This document shows, piece after piece, positions 55,801 through 63,747 of a DNA stretch of 64,000 bases. The notes under the pieces are model-generated. The model did no database searches and had not been told where the DNA came from. It saw nothing but the letters and a program-made list of their open reading frames with translations. Numbering within the stretch: position 1 is the stretch's first letter; every line of letters starts with the position of its first letter. Made by a program: the position numbers and the translations under genes. Origin of the DNA: Carboxylicivirga agarovorans (GTDB lineage: Bacteria > Bacteroidota > Bacteroidia > Bacteroidales > Marinilabiliaceae); assembly GCF_050589845.1 (NCBI RefSeq), contig NZ_JBNGPA010000001.1:496001-560000 (forward strand), written 5' to 3'.

Positions 55801-57477
55801 CCAGGATTCTGAATAGCTCCCGTCCGAATAATACAGTTTGAAATAGCGCGGATCTTCATCATCGCCATCTACAGGCACTGTCCATTTAAAATAAGCGAAA
55901 GTACCAGATGTTCCCTCTTCACTAAAATCAATGATCCTATCTGGAGCGATACCATTATCTTCCTGCAATGCCAGGTGAGCGTCGATGGCACCTAAACCAA
56001 CCTTGCCCAGGTACCTTTGATTAACCTGCATGGTATCGATCACATTCACACCACCCAGCAGGCGCGACACCAACATGTCTTTATCAAACTCCGCCCCTTT
56101 GTATTGGGAAACAATTAAGCCGGCCACACCTGACACATGCGGACAAGCCATTGATGTTCCATCGTAGAAACCGTATTCATTGCCAGGCATGGTACTCAAT
56201 ACACCATTGCTCTGACCATTATCCACGTTTCCTCCAGGAGCAGAAATATCCAACCAGGTACCATAATTAGAGTAAGGCACCACTTCATTGTCTTTACCAT
56301 GAGACGCCACGGCAATAACCTTTTCATAACAACCAGGCCAGTAATTACCTTCATGACCATTATTACCGGCTGCAAAAATAACCACACCACCTGTCATCGG
56401 GCTATTTTCATATTGACCGGCCTCTTCTATAAAATAGTCAATGGCATCAAGGATAGATTGTTCATAGATATCCGGTTCATTCCATCCCCAGCTGTTCTGT
56501 GCAATAACAGCACCATTATCGGCTGCATAAACAAAGGCAGCTTCGGCACTACCGGCGCCACTATCCGACATGATCATACATGACATAATACGTACACCGT
56601 CATTATTGCCTGAACCTCCGGCTACACCGGCAACACCAATGCCGTTATTATTCACTGCGGCCACCGTTCCGGCCACATGAGTTCCATGATTAAGCGGTTT
56701 TACATCGCCCTCCATATTCACAAAATCGAATCCATAAATGTCATCGATATAACCATTACCATCACTGTCTTCACCCGGAGTACCATTCAGCTCGGCTTCA
56801 TTAACCCACATATTGGCAGCCAGATCTTCGTGGCGGTAATCAACACCCTGATCAATCACTGCCACAATAACATCGGGGTGACCAACCTGTGTTTGCCAGG
56901 CTTTCAAAAGATTTATATCAGCTCCCGGCGTACCCGGGTTATTTTCTGTATTGTGATAATGCCATTGCTCATCAAAACGAGGGTCGTCAAATGGCGACGA
57001 TGCTGATGATAAGTTGCTGAATGCTTCCGTACCAGCAGGTGTAATATTATATGGCACCAGGCTTTTTTCATAAAAAGGTTCGGCCTGCTCAATTTCTGAC
57101 AAATCACCATAGGCCTTAATAACCTGGTTTAAATCAGCTTCTGACTCTACCTGAACCTTATACCACAAATGCAAACCATGCTTTTGATGTTTCTGATCGT
57201 GTTTTGAAGAATATGGAAACAAACGCTCCATAGTAACGGCCTGGTACTGGATGTTTAAATAATCAATAGACTGTATTCCAACTGCAGAATAACCATTGAC
57301 CGTTGATGATTTAAGACCGGCAGGGTCAACCACCAAGGCAGGCTTCAGCTTGACTTTAAAGGCTCCCTGGAGTTGCCCGTTTTTATAGGTACTTACCTTT
57401 TGCGGGTACGCATTATTCGCAAAAAGTAATATAAGCAGTACTAATATGTACTGTTTCAATTGCGTAGATTTATTCAT
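49843..57477 (-). CDS. Giant T9SS-exported subtilisin-like (S8) serine protease
   Basis: A 2544-aa secreted protein. It has a signal peptide (ending NNAYPQ), a propeptide-like segment (about 27-150), and an S8 domain (about 165-500) with catalytic Asp209 (VAVIDQGVD), His264 (NHGTHVAGT), oxyanion Asn372 (AAGNNG) and Ser442 (GTSMACPHVSG). An FnIII-like domain (about 510-615) follows, then many HYDIN/ASPM-type beta-sandwiches (LSISNTGEGLLKWDI, SITISNIGLGAFG), two copies of a surface module with an FPYFGNEYDT or VSFYGQQYDT core, and cadherin-like domains near 2280-2460. It ends in a type A T9SS sorting domain (IGLYPNPVKENLNL, VEHLKSGVYVLKLE). It likely degrades proteins outside the cell. The 48-aa ORF ends ten bases upstream. 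Confidence 0.93.
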   Translation of the reverse strand: MNKSTQLKQYILVLLILLFANNAYPQKVSTYKNGQLQGAFKVKLKPALVVDPAGLKSSTVNGYSAVGIQSIDYLNIQYQAVTMERLFPYSSKHDQKHQKHGLHLWYKVQVESEADLNQVIKAYGDLSEIEQAEPFYEKSLVPYNITPAGTEAFSNLSSASSPFDDPRFDEQWHYHNTENNPGTPGADINLLKAWQTQVGHPDVIVAVIDQGVDYRHEDLAANMWVNEAELNGTPGEDSDGNGYIDDIYGFDFVNMEGDVKPLNHGTHVAGTVAAVNNNGIGVAGVAGGSGNNDGVRIMSCMIMSDSGAGSAEAAFVYAADNGAVIAQNSWGWNEPDIYEQSILDAIDYFIEEAGQYENSPMTGGVVIFAAGNNGHEGNYWPGCYEKVIAVASHGKDNEVVPYSNYGTWLDISAPGGNVDNGQSNGVLSTMPGNEYGFYDGTSMACPHVSGVAGLIVSQYKGAEFDKDMLVSRLLGGVNVIDTMQVNQRYLGKVGLGAIDAHLALQEDNGIAPDRIIDFSEEGTSGTFAYFKWTVPVDGDDEDPRYFKLYYSDGSYSESWTENAQQIRINSTAKAGESYNYELKDLNANTSYHVAVSAIDRWGNESELSDVLTVTTNNGPQISLDKQVLKFDIDVATDTLSHQQLSISNTGEGLLKWDIITRHVENIDTYTNVESRKLYEVNTLNVTLPEVESQEVSAGAVINPYAQKPENRYMHYFDANLLTQTLAAVGESNTDYPNSSATHFKIFNPIGWNLTGVEVGLYFTELPKEPLYAEVYEGSDMRTARLIHSQAFSVSQTGVAFEAIDFDKQMFFEEGDEFFLVIHVPPGHKYPFLASQGLTLASADHSYFSTDQGANWDLLKDVYYDYTKVWDVIALNNLVELEPYVKVSPASGYLNVDESKTVDLTINASELINGNYKTNIEVYGKGYEKNWETLLLDFNVTGQKHQLQSNDIVNFGNVFIGENATQSITISNIGLGAFGNNTNALSIDIADSDFELIGSMPDAINAERSVTLLFNFTPSKEGAINSKVTISDPHGYSHSFILYGAGTKPAKAVVTPPVREFPDLNLGDAFTGEFTLSNEGDYPLRYYIPKFADGSNMPDFDPNSIHKFGYIGSHKESVNEELAFEWLDIQYTGEDITDHFRLDGSVIFKDVLLGFSFPYFGNEYDTCYITTQGAVSMAKNGWFNAKPAGYKSKAQPSKLISAWGMPFDLNLGGKIYYQQFPGKFVIQYQDVIHGSYFYDDNIVGGIGWLDENITFQIVLYQNGDIDFNYKDLGDVLGTRDMGFNRASTLIMIEDNDVDDRLVLNGYGSAAVHPFIEGIFPATGKQIYFKNPGFGVVNNVTNPFGTVNVGESVTISYSGSTEGLYVADFEERINVVSNDPVNNPVAHTISMNITTGGDANFTFEPQVLDFGNVFKGATRSIMLRVGNDGKAIGRFSTMAFSNGVFAIDGYMPVELRPATFSDYTITVVADELGVKTDVLTFTADNGQTYQIDVTCNVVEAPLISASHNEIIETIDHGDTKSITVTINNTGLNAMQVTPGANEWMHVLPSLADSNSDEVDYTYTIEHDINSPYFTKTDVIETGTKLETPGDVLDPDQFWMTVPMPFEVSFYGQQYDTLYLGITGVITFVPDQETREWGPGYFIPNEAGINTYLAPMFGFNGLSNPNYYPLSGIYTKAYDDKFVVRYQDMGSNGGGKPISVEIWMFKNGTIKYFYEMVEEELAFIILNGSLVGIENQDGTKGIQVSAKTTGVIKHGTIVTFLPSESYEVQAQSTRDFDVHLSAQSIYGGQYYDELVFHNNTPADPEFKIPVTLDVTGKDSIVVKDTLQLGEIMIINHDDEGYVSPYKRFDYGFTLSNKGTRNVLISNVRLQSGINSGTVMGDDSKFGSGSAEDGWVDISRKRINYNLKPLASESFNLRITPMQEALVNDTILVYCDVEEGVIKIPVDAIFTLPPEINIQSEGVHVYADNGEHEEERTFVIDNHNGSMDLTYEIGMVFERNMTPVLTSSPAGLKAARMPSADVSKLEKAEVTNLKSYNSTTEEIDFNRVLQHEQSTGSAGNVGFGSNNLTFTSATGFYAPEDGFNLSHVMTWYAWGDMLDSYVNIRILGGAEDYFECQELYTQRYHHVADGGSSAGELVTIELDEPLFFFPGEKFFIEFKYDEFIPYPQGTFNGDEEVYQRYYFGNGTDMFETTEQGYDTMGWIVRAGEIEAGGNTWCELNSEENGIIKAGEEHTFNLNFNSAYGNQGVNLAKLIIRTNDPYTKETELPVSLTRNKGPQYNDGFEVNYSVFETDTLNYQLIVTDEEGDDFTITVEEDAPYFSYTVKDNVVDIEFIPDFDGAGKHEFNVSGVDSHGNATAFSLKVDVADLNRAPEESTIIGEQVFAIETEEAYKIDLSYYIEDPDGDEVTFTIDFEQNDALEILSTDAVLAFVPHKPGYVYVKVTATDELGATLETGFPVFIEHRVGIDDVDSDAIGLYPNPVKENLNLQLNGVEVTNYTITDTKGRVLLSDEITHISDYSINVEHLKSGVYVLKLETKSSILIKKFTKQ

Positions 57478-57487
57478 TTTGTTGATT

Positions 57488-57634
57488 TTAAGAACGTGAC
57501 TTCTTCTTAGTGTTTGTTGTCGTTGTTTTCTGTTTTGATGCTAGTCGCTCAAGAAGCTTTTTAAAAACCTTATTTTCTTCTTCTCGCTTTTTGATCAATC
57601 TGTAGATTTCTTTATCGCTTATCTCGCTGCACAT
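57488..57634 (-). CDS. Small 48-aa charged protein, first gene of the protease cluster
   Basis: A 48-aa ORF runs from ATG 57634 to TAA 57488, ending ten bases before the protease ATG. The sequence is a continuous charged amphipathic helix (EIYRLIKKREEENKVFKKLL) followed by a Thr/Lys/Ser-rich basic tail (TTTTNTKKKSRS). An AAGG lies directly before the ATG. No membrane segment or signal peptide is present. I do not recognise the family. The helix could form a coiled coil; the basic tail could bind nucleic acid. The tight junction suggests coupled translation with the protease gene. A leader-peptide or regulatory role is possible. Confidence 0.6.
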   Translation of the reverse strand: MCSEISDKEIYRLIKKREEENKVFKKLLERLASKQKTTTTNTKKKSRS

Positions 57635-57941
57635 CCTTGGTATATTTCAGTTAGACATTTTTGAACCTGATGCAAAACAGCGTTATAATTGGAGGAACAT
57701 CAAAAAAGTGACTGTCTCAGCACTTCTCATATCTGTCACAAAACCTCAGCAATGCCAGGTATTTTGGAAAAACAACTGCTTGCAGGCCTCTCACGCAAAT
57801 ATTTATCGATCTATTTATGAGCTACTTAATACCTCTCACAACCTTATTGATGTATAATTCGGGCTAAAGGGTCAATTACGTCAATTTGGAATAATTAATT
57901 ACTTTAGATGTTGTGAAGTTGAACTTAGAAAGCATAGAGTT
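57635..57941. other. Divergent promoter region between protease cluster and TPR regulator
   Basis: This AT-rich 307-base interval separates two outward-facing transcription units. I saw no further ORF of note, no tRNA and no convincing TAnnTTTG box on either strand. It should contain both promoters and any operator of the regulator. Confidence 0.5.
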
Positions 57942-59582
57942 GTGAAAAACAAGTACCATATTCCAGTTATAGTGATCTGTATATACTACATCTTACTTAG
58001 TATTTATGCAGTAGATTCCTATGCCGGAGATGTGGTAAAAGAAGATAGTCTGACATTTCTTTTAAAGAAAGAAAAAGATGCAGACAGGCAGCTCGATATA
58101 TTGTTTGAGCTTACCACACTGACCCGCAGGTATGACCTGAAGAAGTCTTTAATATTTGGAACAGAAGGTGAGCAACTTGCCAGGGATGAACACGCCGATA
58201 AATACCTGGCACAATTTCAACTGGAAAACGGAGCTACCAACTATTATCTTGGTAACTACGATGAGGCATTGGAAGATTACCTGAATGCGATCGATGGTTT
58301 TACCACCATGGATTACAATGTTGGACTGGTGCGCAGTTATAACAACATTGGAATGATATACGATCGTATAGAGAACTACGAAAAAGCCATTGACTATTAC
58401 AGACAAGCCAATCATCATTATAATTTATGTAATGAGGCTGAACAAAAGAAATACAGACGTTTTCTCTCGCAGATATACAACAATATAGCCAGTGCCTATG
58501 AAAGTCTGGGTAAGGACGATGAAGCCATTTCCTACTATGAAAATTCGCTGGCCGTTGCCGAAGAGATTAACTTCAGACACATTATTGGCTCTATCTACAA
58601 TAACCTTGGTAAAATCGAGATCTTCAACGGCAATTTTGATGCTGCTAAAAGCCACCTTAATAAAGCCATTGAAATACGTAAGGAAGATAATGAGATGGAA
58701 GGTTTAGCCAAATCCTATTACTTCCTGTCGAGTTATTACACGCAAACGGGTGATCTGGATAGTGCTGAATGGGCCGCCCTGCAGTCACTTGATATTGCCA
58801 GCAAGGTTAACTTGCTTGAGTCGCAAAAGATATCACACATGTTTTTGTATGAGATATACGAGACAAAAGGAATGCTCAAGGAAGCGCTTGACCAGCATAA
58901 GCAATTTAAATTAATAAGCGATAGTATTATTAATGAACAAAAGGTGAACCAGTTATCGCAATTGCAGATTTCATATGAGGTAAAGCAAATTGAAGAAGAA
59001 AACATGCTTGAAAAAGCGAGGATGCGTTCTTTTTATACCATGCTGATAATAATACTGTCAGCTATTCTGCTCATATCTATACTGGTGCTTGTTATTCTGC
59101 GAATGCAAAAGAAAAAGGTGCAACTGGAGAATTCAAAACTGGAAATTGAAGTGGAAACGAAAAACCGGGAGTTAACCACCAATGTGATGTACCTGGTACA
59201 GAAGAATGAGCTACTTAATAATGTTGCCAAAAACCTGATCACGCTCAAGGATAAGCTTAAAGATGAAAATAAAACGCCTTTGCAGCACATTATCTATAAC
59301 CTCCAGTCGCAAACAGATAATGAGGTGTGGCAGGAGTTTCAACTACGTTTTAACCAGGTTCACAATGAGTTTTATGAGCGCATCAGGGAAAAACACCCGG
59401 AGATAACACCTTCAGAAGAACGACTGTGTGCCTTGCTGCGATTAAATATGACTTCTAAAGAAATTGCTGCGATAACACACCAAACAGTGAGAGGTGTTGA
59501 AGTGGCAAGGGGTCGATTGCGTAAACGTCTGAATCTGACGGGTACAGATACTAACCTGGTCAGTTACCTGGAAGGGTTCTGA
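57942..59582 (+). CDS. Membrane-anchored TPR LuxR-type regulator
   Basis: A 546-aa transcriptional regulator starting at GTG 57942; no in-frame ATG lies near the N-terminus. It has a signal/anchor (residues 7-27), a periplasmic TPR array (about 90-340, e.g. ATNYYLGNYDEALEDYLNAI, YNNIGMIYDRIENYEKAIDYY), a membrane helix (about 367-387, MLIIILSAILLISILVLVIL), a coiled coil, and a LuxR/GerE-type HTH (about 485-546: ITPSEERLCALLRL, TSKEIAAITHQT, VEVARGRLRKRL). The coiled-coil/HTH part is built like that of the regulator at 36301-39183, while the sensor is different. It lies divergent from the protease cluster, suggesting it controls that cluster, possibly in response to a periplasmic peptide or protein signal. 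Confidence 0.88.
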   Translation: MKNKYHIPVIVICIYYILLSIYAVDSYAGDVVKEDSLTFLLKKEKDADRQLDILFELTTLTRRYDLKKSLIFGTEGEQLARDEHADKYLAQFQLENGATNYYLGNYDEALEDYLNAIDGFTTMDYNVGLVRSYNNIGMIYDRIENYEKAIDYYRQANHHYNLCNEAEQKKYRRFLSQIYNNIASAYESLGKDDEAISYYENSLAVAEEINFRHIIGSIYNNLGKIEIFNGNFDAAKSHLNKAIEIRKEDNEMEGLAKSYYFLSSYYTQTGDLDSAEWAALQSLDIASKVNLLESQKISHMFLYEIYETKGMLKEALDQHKQFKLISDSIINEQKVNQLSQLQISYEVKQIEEENMLEKARMRSFYTMLIIILSAILLISILVLVILRMQKKKVQLENSKLEIEVETKNRELTTNVMYLVQKNELLNNVAKNLITLKDKLKDENKTPLQHIIYNLQSQTDNEVWQEFQLRFNQVHNEFYERIREKHPEITPSEERLCALLRLNMTSKEIAAITHQTVRGVEVARGRLRKRLNLTGTDTNLVSYLEGF

Positions 59583-59806
59583 TAGCTTAATGTTGGTTTG
59601 TCAATGCCTATAGAATTCGGGACAGACGAATTGTTGCTCTGACGCCTGGCGATTCTAAGAGTTTAGTAGTTGAGATGTTTATCAGTTTAATCGTTCAACT
59701 CTTCAACAGTCAGGCCCCTGGATAGCAATTGGAAGTCGAGTTGCTTATTAAGCCCTCGGATGACTATTTGCTTATCGCAACATAATCACCCGAGGAGTCA
59801 GATGCT

Positions 59807-61810
59807 TTATGCGCCTGTTTTTTTCAGCACGATTGTGCGTTTATTAAAGTTGGCTGCTGCGTTAACAACTTTACGAAATGCTTCAAACTCTTCAACCGGG
59901 TAATGGTAATCTCTGTAAAACTCTTCGGAATATACCCTTAGCTTATTACCTTCAATGGTGTAGCTTGACAGAAAAGCACTGCTTTCTTTACCATCATAGT
60001 CCATTGTCACCTTCATATTAAGGCTTTCAGCATTTTCAATTTCATATCCTTCGGGAATCTCCATTTCAATGGTTCGGTAATAGGTATGCAGGAAACCAAT
60101 GGATACAGGTAGTTTGCGTTCCTCTTCCTGGTACATCTCCGCCTGTTCTCCGATAACTTTACCGATATGTACGATCAGGTCATCACCGGCCACCTCAATC
60201 AATGCGTCTGCTGTTTGCTCAACATGCCAGTGCAGCGGATTAACGGCAATATCTTCAGGAGCACTGTTCTCAAGCTCATAAGACTTTAGCTCTACATTTT
60301 CATCGCCCATGTTAAACAATGAGTTAAGTATGTCCTTTTTGCTATCCTCGTCGACCACCATGTGCCAGAAGCTTTGAAACTGCTGGGCCATGAAGCCAGT
60401 GAACAAACGATCAAAGGATGCATCGATTGTCAGCTCTTCGGTATCGACCGTCAGCTTTACCGACATGGAGTCAATGTTTTGCAATGGAGGATCAACAGGA
60501 AGCTGCTTGATATCGTAGGCCAACTGCTTCACCTTTTCATTATAGGCGACCGGCTTCATGAACAAGCCATAGTTACCCATGTAGTTAACGGGTCTTACAC
60601 CAATACGAGACATTGGATCCGATGGTACCAGAAAATCATCTGAACCGGGAAAGTAAATACAGAAGTTATACAGGAAATTCCAGGCATTGTAACTTGGGTC
60701 AAATACGCGGTTGGGGTTTTCACAGGTGAGGACCAACTCAAAATCTATCTCTGTCAATTGACAAAAACCAATCATCAGGCGCGTTGCATCATAAGGGGCA
60801 AACTGTCCTAGCTCAATGGCCTTATCCAAATCCATGCGGGCTATGTCGCGGTTGATTTGTGCATTTGTCTTCATCCAGTTTTCAAGGTTCCTAATGCGGG
60901 CTTTGTCGTCAAGGTTTTTCTTATCAACCTTTTTAAAGATGCCCTTTATGGCCTGCGTCTCCTTGTTGGTAAATTCGTACATTGAGCTATAACGCTCACC
61001 AGCCTTGCTCCATGAGTACCTTCGCAAAATACCGTTGTACTTGTTGTATGCCATTGTATATTCATAACGCATGCGGTGACAGTCGTAGTAACCATAAGGT
61101 TCTTCAGATAAGCCCGGAATGTGATCTATATGGGCGAACTGCCTGGTATTTTCACTTACTGCAGGATCTTGCGATACCTCAAATTCAGACAGGCCATTGT
61201 ATGAGCGTATATCGTATTCCAGTTTTGATGGGTAGGAAAATACAACATCAACATTGTATTTTGGCGTATTCCCCTGAATATAGATTCCTTGATAAGCTTC
61301 AAACTTCCTGCGCAAAATATAGAAATACTCAACTTCACCACCTACCTCGGCTCCTTCGATGGCAAACATTTTATAGTTACCATTATTATCCAGGTTCTCA
61401 ACTTCTTTAATACTCTTCTGGGGCAATTCGGTTATTTTGCCCGATGGACTGATAAAGCGGGCCTTAATGGAAACAATCTCCAGTACGTCTTCAAGCGGAA
61501 TATAGATCTTATTGAAGATATCAACAGCATCACTCGTTGTTACCTTCGTTTTTTGGTGGAACACATACATCTCCTCAAAAATATTTTCCGGATTAAGAAA
61601 GACCTCCATGATCCGTTTCTCGGACAGTATTGCAGCTCCATTCTTCAGTTCCAGTGTATCTCCATTAACGGGTACAGGATTTGCGTCCCAGGCATATGAT
61701 TTATACTGAGCCTGGGCATTTATAGTCATAACCGGCACTAATAGCAATAGGAGTAAAAGACCTGCCTGCTGCCAGGCGGCATATATTGATTTGTATACTT
61801 CTTTAGTCAT
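59807..61810 (-). CDS. DUF3857/transglutaminase-like protein with degenerate active site
   Basis: A 667-aa exported protein (leader ending INAQA). The N-terminal ~250 residues fit DUF3857 (SEKRIMEVFLNPENIFEEMYVF, LEIVSIKARFISPSGKITEL, VEYFYILRRKF). A transglutaminase-like fold follows, but where the intact neighbour has YGDCKDKTS this protein reads FAPYDATRL, so the catalytic Cys is absent, and the His in the following segment is also not recognisable (NAWNFLYNF). It looks like a pseudoenzyme. The stop is 224 bases from the convergent regulator stop; I see no strong terminator in that gap. It starts five bases after the neighbour's stop. Confidence 0.8.
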   Translation of the reverse strand: MTKEVYKSIYAAWQQAGLLLLLLLVPVMTINAQAQYKSYAWDANPVPVNGDTLELKNGAAILSEKRIMEVFLNPENIFEEMYVFHQKTKVTTSDAVDIFNKIYIPLEDVLEIVSIKARFISPSGKITELPQKSIKEVENLDNNGNYKMFAIEGAEVGGEVEYFYILRRKFEAYQGIYIQGNTPKYNVDVVFSYPSKLEYDIRSYNGLSEFEVSQDPAVSENTRQFAHIDHIPGLSEEPYGYYDCHRMRYEYTMAYNKYNGILRRYSWSKAGERYSSMYEFTNKETQAIKGIFKKVDKKNLDDKARIRNLENWMKTNAQINRDIARMDLDKAIELGQFAPYDATRLMIGFCQLTEIDFELVLTCENPNRVFDPSYNAWNFLYNFCIYFPGSDDFLVPSDPMSRIGVRPVNYMGNYGLFMKPVAYNEKVKQLAYDIKQLPVDPPLQNIDSMSVKLTVDTEELTIDASFDRLFTGFMAQQFQSFWHMVVDEDSKKDILNSLFNMGDENVELKSYELENSAPEDIAVNPLHWHVEQTADALIEVAGDDLIVHIGKVIGEQAEMYQEEERKLPVSIGFLHTYYRTIEMEIPEGYEIENAESLNMKVTMDYDGKESSAFLSSYTIEGNKLRVYSEEFYRDYHYPVEEFEAFRKVVNAAANFNKRTIVLKKTGA

Positions 61811-61815
61811 TGGTT

Positions 61816-63747
61816 TTAAATTTGGGTTAGTATTATACTTTGCATTGAAGCGTGTTTAATGGTGCTGATCATCTTTCTGAACCTTGATATTTCCTCACCT
61901 TCGAGGATCAGGAAGTTGATACTGTAACTGGTCTCCAGTATCACTTGACCCTTTTCTTTTCTGTAACGCGATGAGAAGCTGAACTTAGGATCATTGTACT
62001 CGATATCTTTCGGTAAAAAGCTGATATCATATCCTTCAGGCACTTCTAAAATGGTAATCACACTTTGCTGTGAAGCCATTTCAGCTTCAATAGGAATATC
62101 GCGATCTTTCTTGATCTTCAAGCGGCTGAATCCACGTTCAAAATTGAGGTTGATGTATTTACGCTTACTTTGTTCAGTTATATAGTCAGACAGGTGAAAG
62201 GAATAGTTGGCAATAAATGGAGCATCTACATTTGCCAGATCACTAATAGAAATGCTGTCAACAAGAAACTTGTTACTGGCCCATAAGCGTGAATTGGCCA
62301 TTGCATTTTTGTATTTCTCTTTCTTAACCCTGCTATACTTCCTGTGCAGATCAGCCTTTCGCTCACCTGAATAAATACTGGTAATTTCACCCCTGATAAC
62401 ATCTCCATCGAGTTGCACTTTAATGGTATCAACCAATGAATTAACCTCAGGCTTATCAACAGGCACCCTTACGATCCTGTAGTTTTCAGGGCCCCTCTCA
62501 ACCATGCATTCTTTCCCCTGCAAAGCAGCGGGTACATCTTCCAAAGAATGAAAACGCGTAGTCCCGTCCAAAAAGTGAGGCGTATCCTTATCCCACCAAA
62601 CTGCGATCATATGATTATCGACCAGTAGGGAGGGAATATCGGTGTAACGGTAGGGAACCGACCTGGTACCTATCCATCCAAAGCTGGCATCAATATCCAA
62701 AGACTTTAACATGGCCACCATTATGCTGGTTTTATCCTTACAGTCGCCGTACCTGCGCTGCAATACCTTTGAAGCCGGTCGTGGCACAAAGCCGTTGTCA
62801 CCATCTTCAATTGCCACGTATTTAATATTGTTTTGCACCCACTTGAATACACGTCGCACCTTTTCGCGTTCACTGTCCACCCCCGCAGCTACTGAATCAG
62901 CAATAAAGCTAATGGATTCGGATTGCTGATCATGTATATCCTTTATTTTTGAAAAGGCCCAGTCGTATAACTGATCGGTATTATCCAACACCGGGTGATA
63001 AGCATCTCCCAGCTGATAACCTGCAAGCTGCACAACAATATGTGGCATGTAATACAGCCAGTTGGGACTCAGAAAATCATCCTGGTAGGCTCTCATATCT
63101 GCAGCCTCCCAGGTGTACACATCGTTATTTCGTTTCGTTGTTTTAGAAAAGCTCACCTTGTCTTCATCCATTCCCATGAGTCTGTATTTCAAACGAGTAC
63201 CTTTGGGCACAACAACTGTAAAGCTTGACGACTCAACGGGCAGATGACTGCCAAAATAAAAGCGAAACGGAAAATACACATCATCTACCGAAGCAGAGGC
63301 TTCTGTAACAAGCTGAGCTCCCTGGCATACCGCCGGGAAGTTAAAGGAATAGGCAATATTATCATCGAAGAAGATACCTGAACCTATAACCGACGATTTG
63401 GTATATTCGGGTGCTTCCAACTTTTTGTAGCCTCTGCCAGATGGAATAAGTGTGTAGCCCTTCAGGCTTTCCAACTGGTATTTCGAACTGAAATATTCAC
63501 GATTCCCGGCCAGTCCCTTGGCATGATCAGAAAGCACATACAATGAGGAGGAGCTCGAGTTGATAAACTCAGGGCTTCCGCCTTTTAATGTCAAATGCAA
63601 TGTCTCTTCCCTGGAATGATAAAAAGCCGAGTACCCCTTATACTTAGCTTTGTAGTATTCGGCACCCTTATCTTCATTGTCTTTAGCCCTGACCTGGACA
63701 GCCAGTATAAGCAGTAATGCTATCCAACTATAATTCTTCAATACCAT
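61816..63747 (-). CDS. DUF3857/transglutaminase-like protein with intact triad
   Basis: A 643-aa exported protein (leader WIALLLILAVQVRA). It has an N-terminal DUF3857-type region, then a transglutaminase-like core with Cys336 (RRYGDCKDKTS), His379 (VDNHMIAVWW) and Asp394 (HFLDGT). The C-terminal ~240 residues form beta-rich domains (DTIKVQLDGDVIRGEITSIY, FERGFSRLKIKKDRD). I start at ATG 63747 (MVLKNYSW), which overlaps the end of the MORN gene by 20 bases; ATGs at 63753 and 63759 are alternatives. The degenerate paralogue follows after five bases. Substrate is unknown; peptidase or cross-linking activity in the periplasm is possible. Confidence 0.85.
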   Translation of the reverse strand: MVLKNYSWIALLLILAVQVRAKDNEDKGAEYYKAKYKGYSAFYHSREETLHLTLKGGSPEFINSSSSSLYVLSDHAKGLAGNREYFSSKYQLESLKGYTLIPSGRGYKKLEAPEYTKSSVIGSGIFFDDNIAYSFNFPAVCQGAQLVTEASASVDDVYFPFRFYFGSHLPVESSSFTVVVPKGTRLKYRLMGMDEDKVSFSKTTKRNNDVYTWEAADMRAYQDDFLSPNWLYYMPHIVVQLAGYQLGDAYHPVLDNTDQLYDWAFSKIKDIHDQQSESISFIADSVAAGVDSEREKVRRVFKWVQNNIKYVAIEDGDNGFVPRPASKVLQRRYGDCKDKTSIMVAMLKSLDIDASFGWIGTRSVPYRYTDIPSLLVDNHMIAVWWDKDTPHFLDGTTRFHSLEDVPAALQGKECMVERGPENYRIVRVPVDKPEVNSLVDTIKVQLDGDVIRGEITSIYSGERKADLHRKYSRVKKEKYKNAMANSRLWASNKFLVDSISISDLANVDAPFIANYSFHLSDYITEQSKRKYINLNFERGFSRLKIKKDRDIPIEAEMASQQSVITILEVPEGYDISFLPKDIEYNDPKFSFSSRYRKEKGQVILETSYSINFLILEGEEISRFRKMISTIKHASMQSIILTQI

